A stretch of 64,000 bases of DNA, taken from assembly GCF_026041215.1 (NCBI RefSeq), contig NZ_JAPEIQ010000006.1, positions 202,146-266,145 of the forward strand, in the 5' to 3' direction. Numbering within the stretch: the stretch's first letter is position 1; the number at the start of each line of letters is the position of its first letter. Shown here in pieces: positions 1 to 9,423 of this stretch. The translations under genes and the position numbers were made by a program. Under the pieces are notes generated by a model. That model saw only the letters and a list, made by a program, of their open reading frames with translations. It searched no databases and was not told the origin of the DNA. The stretch is from Hoyosella sp. YIM 151337. GTDB lineage: Bacteria > Actinomycetota > Actinomycetes > Mycobacteriales > Mycobacteriaceae.

Positions 1-156
1 CCAGCGCGGAACACCGTCTTCTACAGACGCGGTGCATAGCACCCGCGTTTGCCCGAATTCGACCAGCACAGACCCTGCTGGGTAATTCGTGAAGCCCCGG
101 GTGATCCGAACGGGACGAAGTTCATTGTCTGCTCTGCCATCAGCACGTCTCGTCAC
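1..156 (-). CDS. rph: Ribonuclease PH, N-terminal fragment (runs off the left edge)
   Basis: Reading the minus strand from a GTG at 154-156 gives 52 uninterrupted codons to the window edge. The peptide contains [19 protein letters not shown] and [11 protein letters not shown], which are the conserved N-terminal blocks of RNase PH, the phosphorolytic 3'-to-5' exonuclease that trims tRNA 3' ends. The start lies 23 nt after the stop of the preceding phosphodiesterase-like gene on the same strand. That is the order seen in M. tuberculosis (Rv1339 then rphA), so it is probably the distal gene of the murI operon. The C-terminal four fifths is outside the window, so intactness cannot be judged. Confidence 0.9.
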   Translation of the reverse strand, partial: MTRRADGRADNELRPVRITRGFTNYPAGSVLVEFGQTRVLCTASVEDGVPRW

Positions 157-179
157 ACCAACGAGCGTAGCCGTTCACG

Positions 180-965
180 TCAAGAAAGGTCTGCCGGCGC
201 AACCTGGGCTACCTGGAAGTGCTCATTCGGCGCGACCAGCCGCACTGGGCCATCAAACTCGGCCTGCGCTTCAGCCAGCACAGCCTCGCGCGGTGTCCAC
301 GGCGGGACGTGAGTGAGCAGCAGTTGACCGACACCCGCTTCACGGGCGATGCGTCCTGCCTCGGTGCCGGACAGGTGGACGCCGACAGGCCGGTCCGGGG
401 AATGCGTCCATGACGCTTCGCAGAGGAACACGTCAGCGCGGTCCGCGAGTTCGTATACCGCGTCACACACACCGGTATCGCCACTGGAAGCGAAAACGGC
501 GCCAGTGCTGGAGGTGAAGCGGAATCCGTATGACTCAGGAGGGTGGAACACGCGGCGCGGCAACACCGTGATGTCGCCGAATGTCACTGCCTGGCCGTCT
601 TCCCACGCCCGGACGTCGAGTACGTCCGAGATGTCGTCGATATGCCCACCGATCTCCGATGACGCTGCACCAATCCGCATCGCCGTATCGGTGGGCCCAT
701 AAGCGAGCGCTTTCCCTTCGGGCGGGTCGGGATGGTATCGACGCCACACCAGGAGCCCTGGAATGTCCAGGCAGTGGTCCGCATGCAGGTGGGAAAGAAG
801 GATCGTCGCGTCACCTGGATCGATGAACCGCTGTAACGCACCGAGCACGCCGCCGCCAAAGTCAAGAACCAGCGGCGGGGAGTTCTCTGCACGAATCAGA
901 TATCCCGACGCTGGCGAATCCGGACCGGTGACGCTTCCGGAACAGCCCAGGACGGTTACACGCAT
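180..965 (-). CDS. Metallo-beta-lactamase-fold phosphodiesterase (Rv1339-like)
   Basis: This is a 261-residue metallo-beta-lactamase fold protein. The metal-binding HLHADH motif is at about residues 59-64 and later fold residues are in SSGDTG and LLLTHVPPW. It belongs to the actinobacterial Rv1339 group, whose members have been described as atypical class II cyclic-nucleotide phosphodiesterases; activity here is inferred from family. I chose the ATG at 963-965 because the fold begins at once (MRVTVLGCSGS). The longer frame to 1067 adds 34 residues with no family resemblance. It sits between murI and rph on one strand. RNase Z or arylsulfatase-like activity is the main alternative. Confidence 0.85.
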   Translation of the reverse strand: MRVTVLGCSGSVTGPDSPASGYLIRAENSPPLVLDFGGGVLGALQRFIDPGDATILLSHLHADHCLDIPGLLVWRRYHPDPPEGKALAYGPTDTAMRIGAASSEIGGHIDDISDVLDVRAWEDGQAVTFGDITVLPRRVFHPPESYGFRFTSSTGAVFASSGDTGVCDAVYELADRADVFLCEASWTHSPDRPVGVHLSGTEAGRIAREAGVGQLLLTHVPPWTPREAVLAEAQAEFDGPVRLVAPNEHFQVAQVAPADLS

Positions 966-1129
966 ACGCCTAATGCTGCCACGTCGCGTCAATTCACATT
1001 CAACTTCTCCCCCAAATCCCTGAAATGTACGAGATTTACACCGGACCGTGACTGAACCTGGGTGCAACCCGAATCTTTTTGTGACATATCAGCTTTGCAG
1101 CTATGCGTCTTTTGCCGCGTCGCTCGCGC

Positions 1130-1975
1130 TCACACGTGGCCGACGACGGGTACCGACGGGCCCAGGAACCGGGCGGCGAGTTTGCGGAATGGTTCCGGCT
1201 CCCCCGTCGCGAGAAACTGCCTTTGCGCGATGCGATCGGTGTGTTCGTGGAGCAAGTCTCGTTCGGTGAGCACGCGCAAGACGTCCTTTGCGGTCTCTTC
1301 TGCGCTCGACACGAGTGTGACGTCTTCACCCATAGCCAGCTGGATGACACCAGACAGCAACGGATAGTGGGTGCAGCCCAAAATCACCGTGTCTACTCCT
1401 GCGCGTTGCAGTGGGTCTAGATAACCTTGCGCGAGCTGCATGACCTGCCGACCGCTGGTGATGCCTCGTTCCACAAAGTCGACGAACCGCGGACACGCCG
1501 CCGACACGACCTCCACGTCGCGCGCTGCAGCGAAACTGTCTTCGTACGCCCGCGACGCGATCGTCGCTTGTGTGCCGATTACCCCGATCCGGCCATTCCG
1601 GGTCGCTTTCGCGGCACGGCGCACAGCCGGGAGGATTACTTCAACCACTGGGACTGGGTATCGCTCGCGGGCATCACGCAAATACGCCGCGGACGCGGTA
1701 TTGCACGCGATTACAAGCACTTTGGCGCCGCGATGAACAAGATCATCTCCGATTGCGAGCGCATGCGCCCGAACTTCGGGAATCGAAAGCGGGCCATATG
1801 GGCCGTTTGCGGTATCACCCACATAGATGATGTCTTCATCCGGCAATTGGTCAATTATTGCCCGGGCAACAGTTAGTCCGCCTACTCCAGAATCGAAAAT
1901 TCCGATTGGCGCATTCGAATCTGGCGCACGAAACTGCGGGCGATCGCGTGATTCACTCGCGGTGGTTTGCGTCAC
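1130..1975 (-). CDS. murI: Glutamate racemase
   Basis: A 281-residue cytoplasmic racemase that converts L-glutamate to the D-glutamate of peptidoglycan. The N-terminal [10 protein letters not shown] block, the first catalytic cysteine in IACNTAS (Cys91) and the second in LGCTHYPLL (Cys201-Thr-His) are all present, so the cofactor-independent two-cysteine mechanism is intact. Length matches the family. The GTG start at 1973-1975 overlaps the rhomboid stop by four bases (GTGA), indicating translational coupling within the rhomboid-murI-Rv1339-rph operon. Confidence 0.96.
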   Translation of the reverse strand: MTQTTASESRDRPQFRAPDSNAPIGIFDSGVGGLTVARAIIDQLPDEDIIYVGDTANGPYGPLSIPEVRAHALAIGDDLVHRGAKVLVIACNTASAAYLRDARERYPVPVVEVILPAVRRAAKATRNGRIGVIGTQATIASRAYEDSFAAARDVEVVSAACPRFVDFVERGITSGRQVMQLAQGYLDPLQRAGVDTVILGCTHYPLLSGVIQLAMGEDVTLVSSAEETAKDVLRVLTERDLLHEHTDRIAQRQFLATGEPEPFRKLAARFLGPSVPVVGHV

Positions 1976-2652
1976 GTATACATACCACCGTGCGGAGGCA
2001 ACTGTTGTCGCGAGGCACGCCGCCGGGCACGCTCGTCATTCGACAGAATCCAGGCGGCAACCACGCCGCCGAGCGCACCGAACAAATGCCCCTGCCAGGA
2101 CACACCCGCCTGCCCAGGCAGGACGCCCCACAGCAGAGTGCCGTAAAAGAACAGCACCACACCGCCCACGAGAAGTTGCATCCCACTGCGTGTGAACAGG
2201 CCCTGCGTAATGAGAAAAGCGAGCCATCCGAAGACAATGATCGAAGCACCAATGTGCACCGTGTTATCGCCACCGGTCAGCCACGTTCCCATCCCGCCGA
2301 CGACCCAAATGATGGCGGTCGCCATGACGGCCCGCGTCAGCGACGACAGGAACACCAAGAAACCCAGAACCAGCAGCGGCACCGAGTTCGCCATGAGATG
2401 CGCCCAGTCAGCATGGATAAGCGGGGCGAACAGGACACCGCTCAATCCGTCCATCGACCGGGGTGCGATGCCCGACAGCGCGAACGGGTACGCGGTAAGA
2501 ACGTCCAGCAGCTCCACGACATAGAGCACCGCGACGAACCCGACGGTCGCAACCAAGGCTTGTTGCCAGCGTGGCCCTGGTGGCTTGCGCGCCGGCTTCC
2601 CAGCACCAGATGGTGGTCCGAAACCGCCCGAGCCCCCCAGGCTGTATGTCAT
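1972..2652 (-). CDS. Rhomboid-family intramembrane serine protease
   Basis: A 226-residue protein with a proline/glycine-rich cytoplasmic N-terminus and about six hydrophobic segments. The catalytic serine lies in GASIIVFG and the histidine in GHLFGALGG, with the [10 protein letters not shown] segment typical of rhomboids before them. The ATG at 2650-2652 is preferred over an upstream in-frame start at 2685 because AGGAGG lies just before it. It corresponds to the rhomboid gene upstream of murI in mycobacteria (Rv1337). Substrate is unknown. Confidence 0.9.
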   Translation of the reverse strand: MTYSLGGSGGFGPPSGAGKPARKPPGPRWQQALVATVGFVAVLYVVELLDVLTAYPFALSGIAPRSMDGLSGVLFAPLIHADWAHLMANSVPLLVLGFLVFLSSLTRAVMATAIIWVVGGMGTWLTGGDNTVHIGASIIVFGWLAFLITQGLFTRSGMQLLVGGVVLFFYGTLLWGVLPGQAGVSWQGHLFGALGGVVAAWILSNDERARRRASRQQLPPHGGMYT

Positions 2653-2681
2653 CGCGCCTCCTCGCTCATCACGGCATATCT

Positions 2682-3767
2682 TCACGCCGACCCTGAAAAC
2701 AGGTCCCGGTACGCGGGAATTCCCGCGATCGGCACCGCGTCAAGGACCGCGTGCACGACGGCGCGCTCGACGCAAGCGGCCCCGGCCGCACACAGCGCGT
2801 CTAACATCGCCGTACTTGCCGGTATACCCGGCGGCGATGCGGGTGTCACACTGGCGGCTGCGGGATCGGGCGCTTTTTCACCGGTGGCGAGCGCAAACAC
2901 AGTATCGCCGTCCAGCGGCGAATGGACCGGACGGATCGCACGCGCCAGGCCAGTGTGGCCAGCAACGGCCAGACGTTCGCAGCCCGCCTTGTCAAGGGCT
3001 GCGTCAGTGGCGACCGCTCCGATGGTGGTGTTGAACACAGTGCCTTTGTGAGCGTGCGCGGCCGCAGCGACAATCTGCTCGCTCGTCGGCTCCGGCAGAT
3101 CGAACTCACCAGCCAATTCGCTGGACGCACCCCACGGCAACCCGGTCCGAGTGTCGAACACGGAACCAACGGGGTTAGCAACAACCAGGGCGCCAACCGT
3201 GTACCCGGCGGCGGGGCCCCCGTCGATCACCACGCTCGCCGTTCCGGTGCCGCCTTTGATGCTCCCGGCACACGCTCCCGCACCCGCACCCGCGGACCCC
3301 GTCCGCACCTCCCGGCCGGCGCCCTGCGCCGCGGCGTAACCCGCCTCAGGTCCCGGCCGGTATGACCAGTCGCCAACGAGAAGGTCGAAAATCACCGCTC
3401 CCCCGACGATCGGGACCAACCGATCCGGACCGCCGATCTGCAGCCCAATACTGTTCTCCTCGAGCCATCGCATGACACCGTCAGCGGCGGCGAGACCATA
3501 CGCGCTGCCCCCCGATAGCACCGCTGCATGAAGATGCTGGACGGTGTTTCCGGGCCGGAGAAGGTCAGTTTCTCTGGTGCCCGGGCCGCCGCCGCGGACA
3601 TCACCGCTCGCGACGGCACCCTTCGGGGCGAGAATAACGGTGCACCCAGTCGCCCATCCGCTGCCAAGAGTCGCATCAGGATCGATCCGGTCCCATTGGC
3701 CAACCAGAATGCCGGCGACATCGGTGATGGCGTTGCGCGGACCCGGCGCACCGGCGATCGGAAACAT
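2682..3767 (-). CDS. P1-family N-terminal nucleophile aminopeptidase (DmpA-type, peptidase S58)
   Basis: A 361-residue member of the DmpA/Rv1333 family, in which autocatalytic cleavage before a hydroxyl residue frees an N-terminal nucleophile. NAITDVAGILVGQ at the N-terminus and GGSAYGL near residue 87 are family blocks. The likely processing site is the KGGTGTAS stretch at about 171-178. The nucleophile here appears to be threonine or serine in that stretch, not directly provable. It sits between DUF2017 and rhomboid, while in M. tuberculosis mec-cysO-cysM lie between the equivalents. Peptide substrate is unknown. Confidence 0.88.
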   Translation of the reverse strand: MFPIAGAPGPRNAITDVAGILVGQWDRIDPDATLGSGWATGCTVILAPKGAVASGDVRGGGPGTRETDLLRPGNTVQHLHAAVLSGGSAYGLAAADGVMRWLEENSIGLQIGGPDRLVPIVGGAVIFDLLVGDWSYRPGPEAGYAAAQGAGREVRTGSAGAGAGACAGSIKGGTGTASVVIDGGPAAGYTVGALVVANPVGSVFDTRTGLPWGASSELAGEFDLPEPTSEQIVAAAAHAHKGTVFNTTIGAVATDAALDKAGCERLAVAGHTGLARAIRPVHSPLDGDTVFALATGEKAPDPAAASVTPASPPGIPASTAMLDALCAAGAACVERAVVHAVLDAVPIAGIPAYRDLFSGSA

Positions 3768-3769
3768 AC

Positions 3770-4360
3770 TTACCTTTCACCAACGAGTGCGGTGACGAGC
3801 GAGTCCTGAATCCAGGTGAGCCAGTGGTACACGCCGAGCTGCGGGGCGCGGGGGTCGTTCGGGTCGATCTCTTCAGGCGTCTCATGCGAAATCTCAAGCA
3901 TTGTGCCTAGCGCCAGCCGCGCGTCGTTGACCGCAGAAATCCATGCGTCCGCTTGTTCGGGCGTCAGCGAAATTTTGCCGCCCTCCGGCGGAACGGTGTC
4001 CAGCAACACCGACGCGACACCGCGCTTTTCCTCAATGATCAGCGGCTCATTCAGGCTGCGCAGCGCACTATTCAGGCTGGCCACATCGTCTGGTCGTTCA
4101 GTTTTGCCCGGCGCTTCCTCATCTTGACGGTGGAACTCGGGCAGCAACCGCGCCAGCACAGAATTTTCTGGCGGGGTGGTCGCACCGGTCCTGAGGCCGG
4201 TCAGCTCCTCGAGTTCGTCATGCGGAGAGCCTGACTCACGCTCGTCGAGCATCGCGACGACCGACTGCACCACCGAGCGAAGCACCTTGGCCTCGTGCGC
4301 GTCAATTTGCGAGCGCAGCCTCAGCCCGCCAATGGTGTTCTTCCTGCTCCAGGCATGCAC
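3770..4360 (-). CDS. DUF2017 protein (Rv1332-like)
   Basis: A 196-residue conserved actinobacterial protein of unknown function. Recognisable blocks are the N-terminal MHAWSR, the SPHDELEELTG stretch and the C-terminal GVYHWLTWIQDSLV. It is soluble with no signal peptide or membrane segment and is rich in acidic residues. The GTG at 4358-4360 gives the usual family N-terminus. It is two bases upstream of the P1 peptidase and follows clpS on the same strand, an order conserved across mycobacteria, so a link to N-end-rule proteolysis is possible but unproven. Confidence 0.85.
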   Translation of the reverse strand: MHAWSRKNTIGGLRLRSQIDAHEAKVLRSVVQSVVAMLDERESGSPHDELEELTGLRTGATTPPENSVLARLLPEFHRQDEEAPGKTERPDDVASLNSALRSLNEPLIIEEKRGVASVLLDTVPPEGGKISLTPEQADAWISAVNDARLALGTMLEISHETPEEIDPNDPRAPQLGVYHWLTWIQDSLVTALVGER

Positions 4361-4422
4361 CAGCTAATCGCGCCCTTCTCCATCTCTGCGTCCTTGCACA
4401 CGGACATCCGGCACGAGTGTCT

Positions 4423-4743
4423 TCACGACTCGTGCTGCATCGTAGCCCACAGGCCCGCAGCGTGGAGTTTACGGACGTCGACCTCGACTTTCTCACGCGT
4501 CCCAGATGACACCACGGCCTTGCCGTCGTTGTGCACTTTCAGCATCAGTTCAGTCGCCTTCTGGCGACTGTAGCCGAAGATCTTCTGCAGGACGTACGTC
4601 ACATATTGCATGAGATTGACCGGGTCGTCCCACACAATAGTCACCCAGGGGCGCTGGCTGGCCTCCTCCTCGGATTCGACGGCGAGACCACCCGGTGACA
4701 CTCCTGGTTCGACTTGGGGGTCGGTTTCCATCGGAACAGGCAT
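4423..4743 (-). CDS. clpS: ATP-dependent Clp protease adaptor ClpS
   Basis: ClpS adaptor (106 residues from the ATG at 4741-4743) that delivers N-degron substrates to the ClpA/ClpC unfoldase. The core block [15 protein letters not shown], which forms the N-end binding pocket region, is followed by HNDGKAVV and a C-terminal HAAGLWAT block, all typical. An acidic unstructured N-terminus of about 30 residues precedes the fold. The in-frame extension to 4821 is not supported by family length; another ATG at 4731 is possible. It heads the clpS-DUF2017-P1 peptidase group and is divergent from pncB with about 100 bp between. Confidence 0.92.
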   Translation of the reverse strand: MPVPMETDPQVEPGVSPGGLAVESEEEASQRPWVTIVWDDPVNLMQYVTYVLQKIFGYSRQKATELMLKVHNDGKAVVSSGTREKVEVDVRKLHAAGLWATMQHES

Positions 4744-4845
4744 ACAACCAGAGTACGACCTTCCTCCATACCGTCGACCGCCATGTGCCGAAAACCCCCA
4801 AAACGGCTGTATCCGGAACACCGCGCGCGGTGACTTGGCCGTACG

Positions 4846-6183
4846 GTGAAGACTGTGACTGCCTCACCGACAGTGCTCTTGACGGACCAGTATGAGTACA
4901 CGATGCTTGCCGCCGCGCTCCGCGACGGCACCGCACACCGGCGCTGTACGTTCGAAGTGTTCGCCCGCAAGCTCCCCAACGGCCGTCGATATGGAGTCGT
5001 TGCTGGCACCGAGCGAGTTCTCGACGCGATCGCGCGGTTCCGGTTTACCAGCGCCGAACTGCGCTCTTTGTCGGCATTTCTTGACCAGGACACGCTGAGC
5101 TGGCTGGCGGACTTTCGCTTCCGCGGTGCCGTGAGCGGTTACCGGGAAGGCACGCTCTACTTCCCCGGCTCACCAGTGCTGAGCGTCACCGGAAGTTTCG
5201 CCGAGTGCGTGCTGCTCGAAACTGTGGTTCTCGCTATCCTCAACCACGACAGCGCCATCGCATCCGCCGCCGCCCGCATGGCAACAGCGGCGGATGGCCG
5301 GGGCCTCATCGAAATGGGCTCGCGGCGAACGCACGAAATAGCAGCTGTCGCCGCTGCCCGCGCAGCATACCTGGCTGGGTTCACAGCCACGTCGAATCTC
5401 GAGGCGGCACGCAGGTATAAGGTGCCCAGCGCAGGCACCAGTGCGCACGCATTCACGATGCTGTACACGGGACCCGAAGGCCCTGATGAAGCGAGCGCCT
5501 TCCGGGCGCAACTCGACTCCCTCGGCACCAAAACCACACTGCTGGTCGATACCTATGACATCACGGAGGGCGTGCGCACCGCGGTGCGCGTTGCCGGAAC
5601 CGAACTCGGTGCGGTCCGTATCGACTCCGGCGATCTCGGCATGCTTGCACGTCAGGTTCGCGAACAGCTTGACGCCCTCGGTGCGGTGAACACGCGAATT
5701 GTCGTGTCTGGGGATCTCGACGAATACTCGATCGCCGCACTCCGGTCTGAACCAGTTGACATGTATGGCGTAGGAACGTCCCTCGTGACGGGATCGGGTG
5801 CGCCCACTGCAGGCATGGTATACAAGCTCGTCGAGGTCGACGGACAGCCCGTCGCCAAACGCAGCTCCAGCAAAGAGACCAAGGGCGGCGCGAAGCGCGC
5901 GCTCCGGTTTGCCCGTGCGACCGGCACGGTTGTGGAAGAGGTCGTCTATCCCGCCGGGGCGCAGCCGCCTGAGTCACCTGATGGGCTGCGCTCGAGTGCG
6001 CTCACTGTCGATTACCTCGCGGGTGGCGAACCGGTGGTCACGTCTCCCACACTGGAAGAAACACGCGAATACGTCGCGGCGGAACTAAAGAGTCTGCCGT
6101 GGGAAGGGCTAGCTCTCTCGGCCGGTGAGCCAGCCATCCCCACCCGATTCGCGACCGGCCAGCCGAGGGAGGCGACTCTATGA
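4846..6183 (+). CDS. pncB: Nicotinate phosphoribosyltransferase
   Basis: A 445-residue enzyme that makes nicotinate mononucleotide from nicotinate and PRPP in the Preiss-Handler NAD salvage route. [11 protein letters not shown] at the N-terminus, the likely autophosphorylated histidine in SAGTSAHAF (His201), IDSGDL and YGVGTSLVT are the conserved elements. The GTG at 4846 is chosen; a second GTG nine bases later is equally usable. The stop overlaps the pncA start (ATGA), coupling the two salvage enzymes. It corresponds to M. tuberculosis pncB1 (Rv1330c), next to dinG. Confidence 0.95.
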   Translation: MKTVTASPTVLLTDQYEYTMLAAALRDGTAHRRCTFEVFARKLPNGRRYGVVAGTERVLDAIARFRFTSAELRSLSAFLDQDTLSWLADFRFRGAVSGYREGTLYFPGSPVLSVTGSFAECVLLETVVLAILNHDSAIASAAARMATAADGRGLIEMGSRRTHEIAAVAAARAAYLAGFTATSNLEAARRYKVPSAGTSAHAFTMLYTGPEGPDEASAFRAQLDSLGTKTTLLVDTYDITEGVRTAVRVAGTELGAVRIDSGDLGMLARQVREQLDALGAVNTRIVVSGDLDEYSIAALRSEPVDMYGVGTSLVTGSGAPTAGMVYKLVEVDGQPVAKRSSSKETKGGAKRALRFARATGTVVEEVVYPAGAQPPESPDGLRSSALTVDYLAGGEPVVTSPTLEETREYVAAELKSLPWEGLALSAGEPAIPTRFATGQPREATL

Positions 6184-6794
6184 ATCAGGCAGCGAAGAGA
6201 GCGCTGATCGTGGTGGATGTGCAGAATGACTTCTGCGAAGGCGGTTCACTAGCTGTGCAGGGCGGCGCGGCCATCGCCGGTGAGATATCCGCTCTCATCG
6301 CCGACACGGCCGACACCGAAGTCGGCTACGACATGATCGTCGCCACGCGCGACTACCACATCGACCCGGGTGACCATTTCTCGGACAGCCCCGATTTCGT
6401 GGACAGTTGGCCGGTGCACTGCAAGGTCGGCACCGAGGGTTCGGAATTCCACCCCGACCTGGAGCTGCAGCGTGTGGAAGCGGTCTTCTCAAAAGGTGAA
6501 TACACCGCTGCATACTCGGGTTTCGAAGGCGCAACCAGTGATGGCATTCCGCTCGCGGATTGGCTGCGTAATCATCAGGTGACTTCGGTTGATGTCGTCG
6601 GTATCGCAACTGATCATTGCGTGCGCGCAACCGCACTCGACGCGGCACGCGCAGGACTCGACACCCGCGTGCTCCTCGACTACACGGTGGGCGTCAGCCC
6701 TGACACCATCGATCGCGCCCTCGCCGAACTGCGAGAAAACGGTGTTGAGGTCACGGGCGCAGTGGGGGGCGCGCTCTCGAAGAGCTCCTTGTAG
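6180..6794 (+). CDS. pncA: Nicotinamidase / pyrazinamidase
   Basis: A 204-residue isochorismatase-fold hydrolase that converts nicotinamide to nicotinate and ammonia, feeding PncB. The catalytic triad Asp13 (VVDVQNDF), Lys105 (FSKGEY) and Cys147 (TDHCVRA) and the metal site Asp58-His60-His66 (DYHIDPGDH) are all intact, so pyrazinamide activation would be expected. It overlaps pncB by four bases and is 9 bp before dinG. In M. tuberculosis pncA is elsewhere, so this placement makes a compact NAD-salvage pair. Confidence 0.95.
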   Translation: MNQAAKRALIVVDVQNDFCEGGSLAVQGGAAIAGEISALIADTADTEVGYDMIVATRDYHIDPGDHFSDSPDFVDSWPVHCKVGTEGSEFHPDLELQRVEAVFSKGEYTAAYSGFEGATSDGIPLADWLRNHQVTSVDVVGIATDHCVRATALDAARAGLDTRVLLDYTVGVSPDTIDRALAELRENGVEVTGAVGGALSKSSL

Positions 6795-6803
6795 CCTCGA
6801 TTC

Positions 6804-8843
6804 GTGACGACTGCGCCCAACACCAAACAGGCTGCTGCCATTGCCGAGACTGAAAAGTTGCTGCGCTGCGCCGTCACCGCGCTCGGGGGTCAGGAACGCA
6901 CCGGCCAGATGAACATGGCGATCGCTGTCGCCCGCGCCATTGACACTCAGGAACACCTCGCGGTACAGGCAGGTACCGGCACTGGGAAATCTCTCGCGTA
7001 TCTCGTCCCCGGGATCTCGCATGCGGTGAAGACGGGTAAGACCGTGATCGTCTCCACCGCCACGATCGCATTGCAGAAACAACTCGTCGACCGAGATCTA
7101 CCGCGGCTGGTCAAAGCGCTCGCGCCCGCACTTGGCCGCGCACCAGAGTTCGCCATCCTCAAAGGCCGCAACAACTATTTGTGCCTGCACAAATTGCATC
7201 ACACACCCGAAGAGCCCGACGAAGGCAACGACGCGCTGTTCGACCCCTTTGCGGCGTCGCGGCTCGGCCGGGATGTCAGGCGATTGCACGAATGGGCGGA
7301 AACCACCGAGACCGGTGACCGGGAAGAAGTCGTTCCCGGGGTGACCGACCAGGCGTGGCGGCAGCTGAGCGTCACCTCCCGCGAATGCCTCGGTGCAAGC
7401 CGCTGCCCCATCGGGGAGGACTGCTTCGCCGAGCGCGCCCGGGTGGCCGCGGCACAGTCCGATGTGATCGTGACCAACCATGCACTGCTTGCGATCGGGG
7501 CGCTATCTGAGGCAAGCATCCTGCCGGAACACGACCTGGTCATCATCGACGAGGCCCACGAACTCGTCGACCGTGTCACCGGCGCCGCAACGGCCGAACT
7601 GACGCCTGCGGCCGTAGTGGCGGCGGCCCGCAAGTGTGCCCGCATCATCGACGAGGCGCAGACGGACGCGCTCCACGCGGCCGCTGATGACCTTGAAGGC
7701 CTGCTCGACAGTACAGGCGACGCACCTGCCGGACTATGGCAGACATTGCCCGCTGGCGCGGCACTTGCCCTGTCTGGCTTGCGGGACGCCGCGTGGGCCG
7801 CCCGTACAGCGATCGGGCCGATTCGTCACAACATGGCAGCAGAAGAGCCAGACGCCGCAGCGGCCCGCACCAGTGCGCTCGCGATGCTTGACGAGTTGCA
7901 TGACACCGCTGTGCGAGTGCTCGAAGCCTACGCCGAAAGCGACCCGTCGCGGCGCCGGGACGTGGTGTGGCTCACGCATGACGATCGGCGGGGTCCAGTC
8001 CTGCGTATCGCGCCCCTGTCTGTCGCCGGGCTCTTGCGTTCGAAGCTCTTCTCTGAGGCCACCGTGATTCTCACGTCCGCGACTCTCACGGTGGGCGGCA
8101 CCTTCGATGCGCTCGCACGCAACTGGGGGCTTCCTACGTCCGGCGGCGAGCCTGAACCAGGTCCCGACGGAGCAACCGGAAAGATCCGCTGGACGGGTTT
8201 GGACGTCGGCTCGCCGTTCGACCATCCGCGTGCGGGGATTCTCTACGTGGCGCGGCATCTGCCGCCGCCAGGGCGGGATGGCCTCGCGCCCGCCCACATC
8301 GACGAGATCACAGGTCTTATCAAGGCTGCCGGTGGGCGGACTCTGGGGCTCTTCTCGTCGATGCGGGCCGCACGTGCTGCAGCGGAGGCGCTGCGTGAGC
8401 GCGTCGATACACCGATCCTCTGTCAGGGTGAGGACTCAACGGGCCAATTGGTGCGAAAGTTCAGTGCGGACACGGCAGCGTCGCTGTTCGGCACACTTTC
8501 GCTGTGGCAGGGCGTTGATGTTCCTGGGCCCTCGCTCACGCTTGTGATCATCGATAGGATCCCGTTTCCCCGGCCCGACGATCCACTGCTGCAAGCCCGC
8601 CAGCGTGCCGTGGAAGCACGCGGTGGAAACGGCTTCATGTCTGTTGCAGCCACTCACGCAGCGCTGCTGCTCGCTCAGGGCACCGGCAGGCTGCTGCGTT
8701 CAGTATCTGATCGCGGCGTGATCGCGGTGCTTGACTCCCGTTTGGCGACCGCACGCTACGGCGGGTTCTTGTCAGCCTCCTTGCCACCGTACTGGCGAAC
8801 AACGGATTCCAACGTAGTGCGGGGGGCATTGCAGCGCCTCTGA
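6804..8843 (+). CDS. dinG: DinG-type ATP-dependent DNA helicase (XPD/Rad3 family)
   Basis: A 679-residue superfamily 2 helicase. Walker A is GTGTGKS (about 57-63), Walker B is the DEAH box, and C-terminal motifs include LTSATLTVGG and the LWQGVDVPG/ALLLAQGTGRLLR region. Several cysteines (CLHKLHH, then ECLGASRCPIGEDC) lie between motifs I and II in the position of the XPD/DinG iron-sulfur cluster. It unwinds DNA 5' to 3' in family members and helps resolve R-loops or G-quadruplexes. The GTG at 6804 follows pncA closely. Equivalent of Rv1329c. Confidence 0.93.
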   Translation: MTTAPNTKQAAAIAETEKLLRCAVTALGGQERTGQMNMAIAVARAIDTQEHLAVQAGTGTGKSLAYLVPGISHAVKTGKTVIVSTATIALQKQLVDRDLPRLVKALAPALGRAPEFAILKGRNNYLCLHKLHHTPEEPDEGNDALFDPFAASRLGRDVRRLHEWAETTETGDREEVVPGVTDQAWRQLSVTSRECLGASRCPIGEDCFAERARVAAAQSDVIVTNHALLAIGALSEASILPEHDLVIIDEAHELVDRVTGAATAELTPAAVVAAARKCARIIDEAQTDALHAAADDLEGLLDSTGDAPAGLWQTLPAGAALALSGLRDAAWAARTAIGPIRHNMAAEEPDAAAARTSALAMLDELHDTAVRVLEAYAESDPSRRRDVVWLTHDDRRGPVLRIAPLSVAGLLRSKLFSEATVILTSATLTVGGTFDALARNWGLPTSGGEPEPGPDGATGKIRWTGLDVGSPFDHPRAGILYVARHLPPPGRDGLAPAHIDEITGLIKAAGGRTLGLFSSMRAARAAAEALRERVDTPILCQGEDSTGQLVRKFSADTAASLFGTLSLWQGVDVPGPSLTLVIIDRIPFPRPDDPLLQARQRAVEARGGNGFMSVAATHAALLLAQGTGRLLRSVSDRGVIAVLDSRLATARYGGFLSASLPPYWRTTDSNVVRGALQRL

Positions 8844-8868
8844 GAGCGGTTCGCGCTATGTTCGGTCG

Positions 8869-9423
8869 ATGAGCCGAGATATCGAACTGGATTCGAAGGA
8901 TTGGGCAATCCTCGAACTGCTCCAGCGTGACGCGCTGATCTCCAACAAAGCACTTGCGGCCGAGGTCGGGCTCGCGCCGTCGACCTGCCTGCTTCGAGTG
9001 CGCCGGCTGCGCGAAAGCGGAGTCATCACCGGGTTCCACGCAGCCGTTTCACCGGCCGCTGTCGGGCTTGGCGTGGACGCTCTTCTCGCCGTGCAAGTTC
9101 GCCCGCACACTCGCGAGGTATTCAGCCGCTTCGCAGACTTTGCCCTCAGCCTGCCGGAAACCCGAACGCTCTTTCACGTCAGCGGCGACGACGACTTCCT
9201 CATACTCGTGAGCGTCGCGGACGCCGGCCACCTGCAGCGATTGGTGCTCGACGTGATGTCACAGCGTGGCGAAGCGTCACATGTGCGGACGTCGCTCGTT
9301 TACGAGCGGACCGAACTCAGAGACATCCGGCCCGTGGACGCGCGGCGCCGGGAGCCACCGCTTATCGCGCCGCATGAGCATGCCCGCACGGCGTCTACGG
9401 TGACGGCACGGAAACGGCCTTAG
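8869..9423 (+). CDS. AsnC/Lrp-family transcriptional regulator
   Basis: A 184-residue regulator. It has an N-terminal winged helix (DWAILELLQRDALISNKALA, recognition helix around APSTCLLRVRRL) and a C-terminal RAM ligand-binding domain (VQVRPHTR ... VSGDDDFLILV). A basic, disordered tail of about 25 residues follows. It is convergent with the asparaginase gene and overlaps it by four bases. With aspartase next door, control of asparagine/aspartate use is the likely role, with an amino acid as ligand. That is inference from context. Confidence 0.92.
   Translation: MSRDIELDSKDWAILELLQRDALISNKALAAEVGLAPSTCLLRVRRLRESGVITGFHAAVSPAAVGLGVDALLAVQVRPHTREVFSRFADFALSLPETRTLFHVSGDDDFLILVSVADAGHLQRLVLDVMSQRGEASHVRTSLVYERTELRDIRPVDARRREPPLIAPHEHARTASTVTARKRP

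Noticed and set aside
1858-3051. Long plus-strand open frame of 397 codons
   Set aside because: It lies antisense to rhomboid and P1 peptidase, has shadow-type composition (Arg/Pro/His rich) and no domain.
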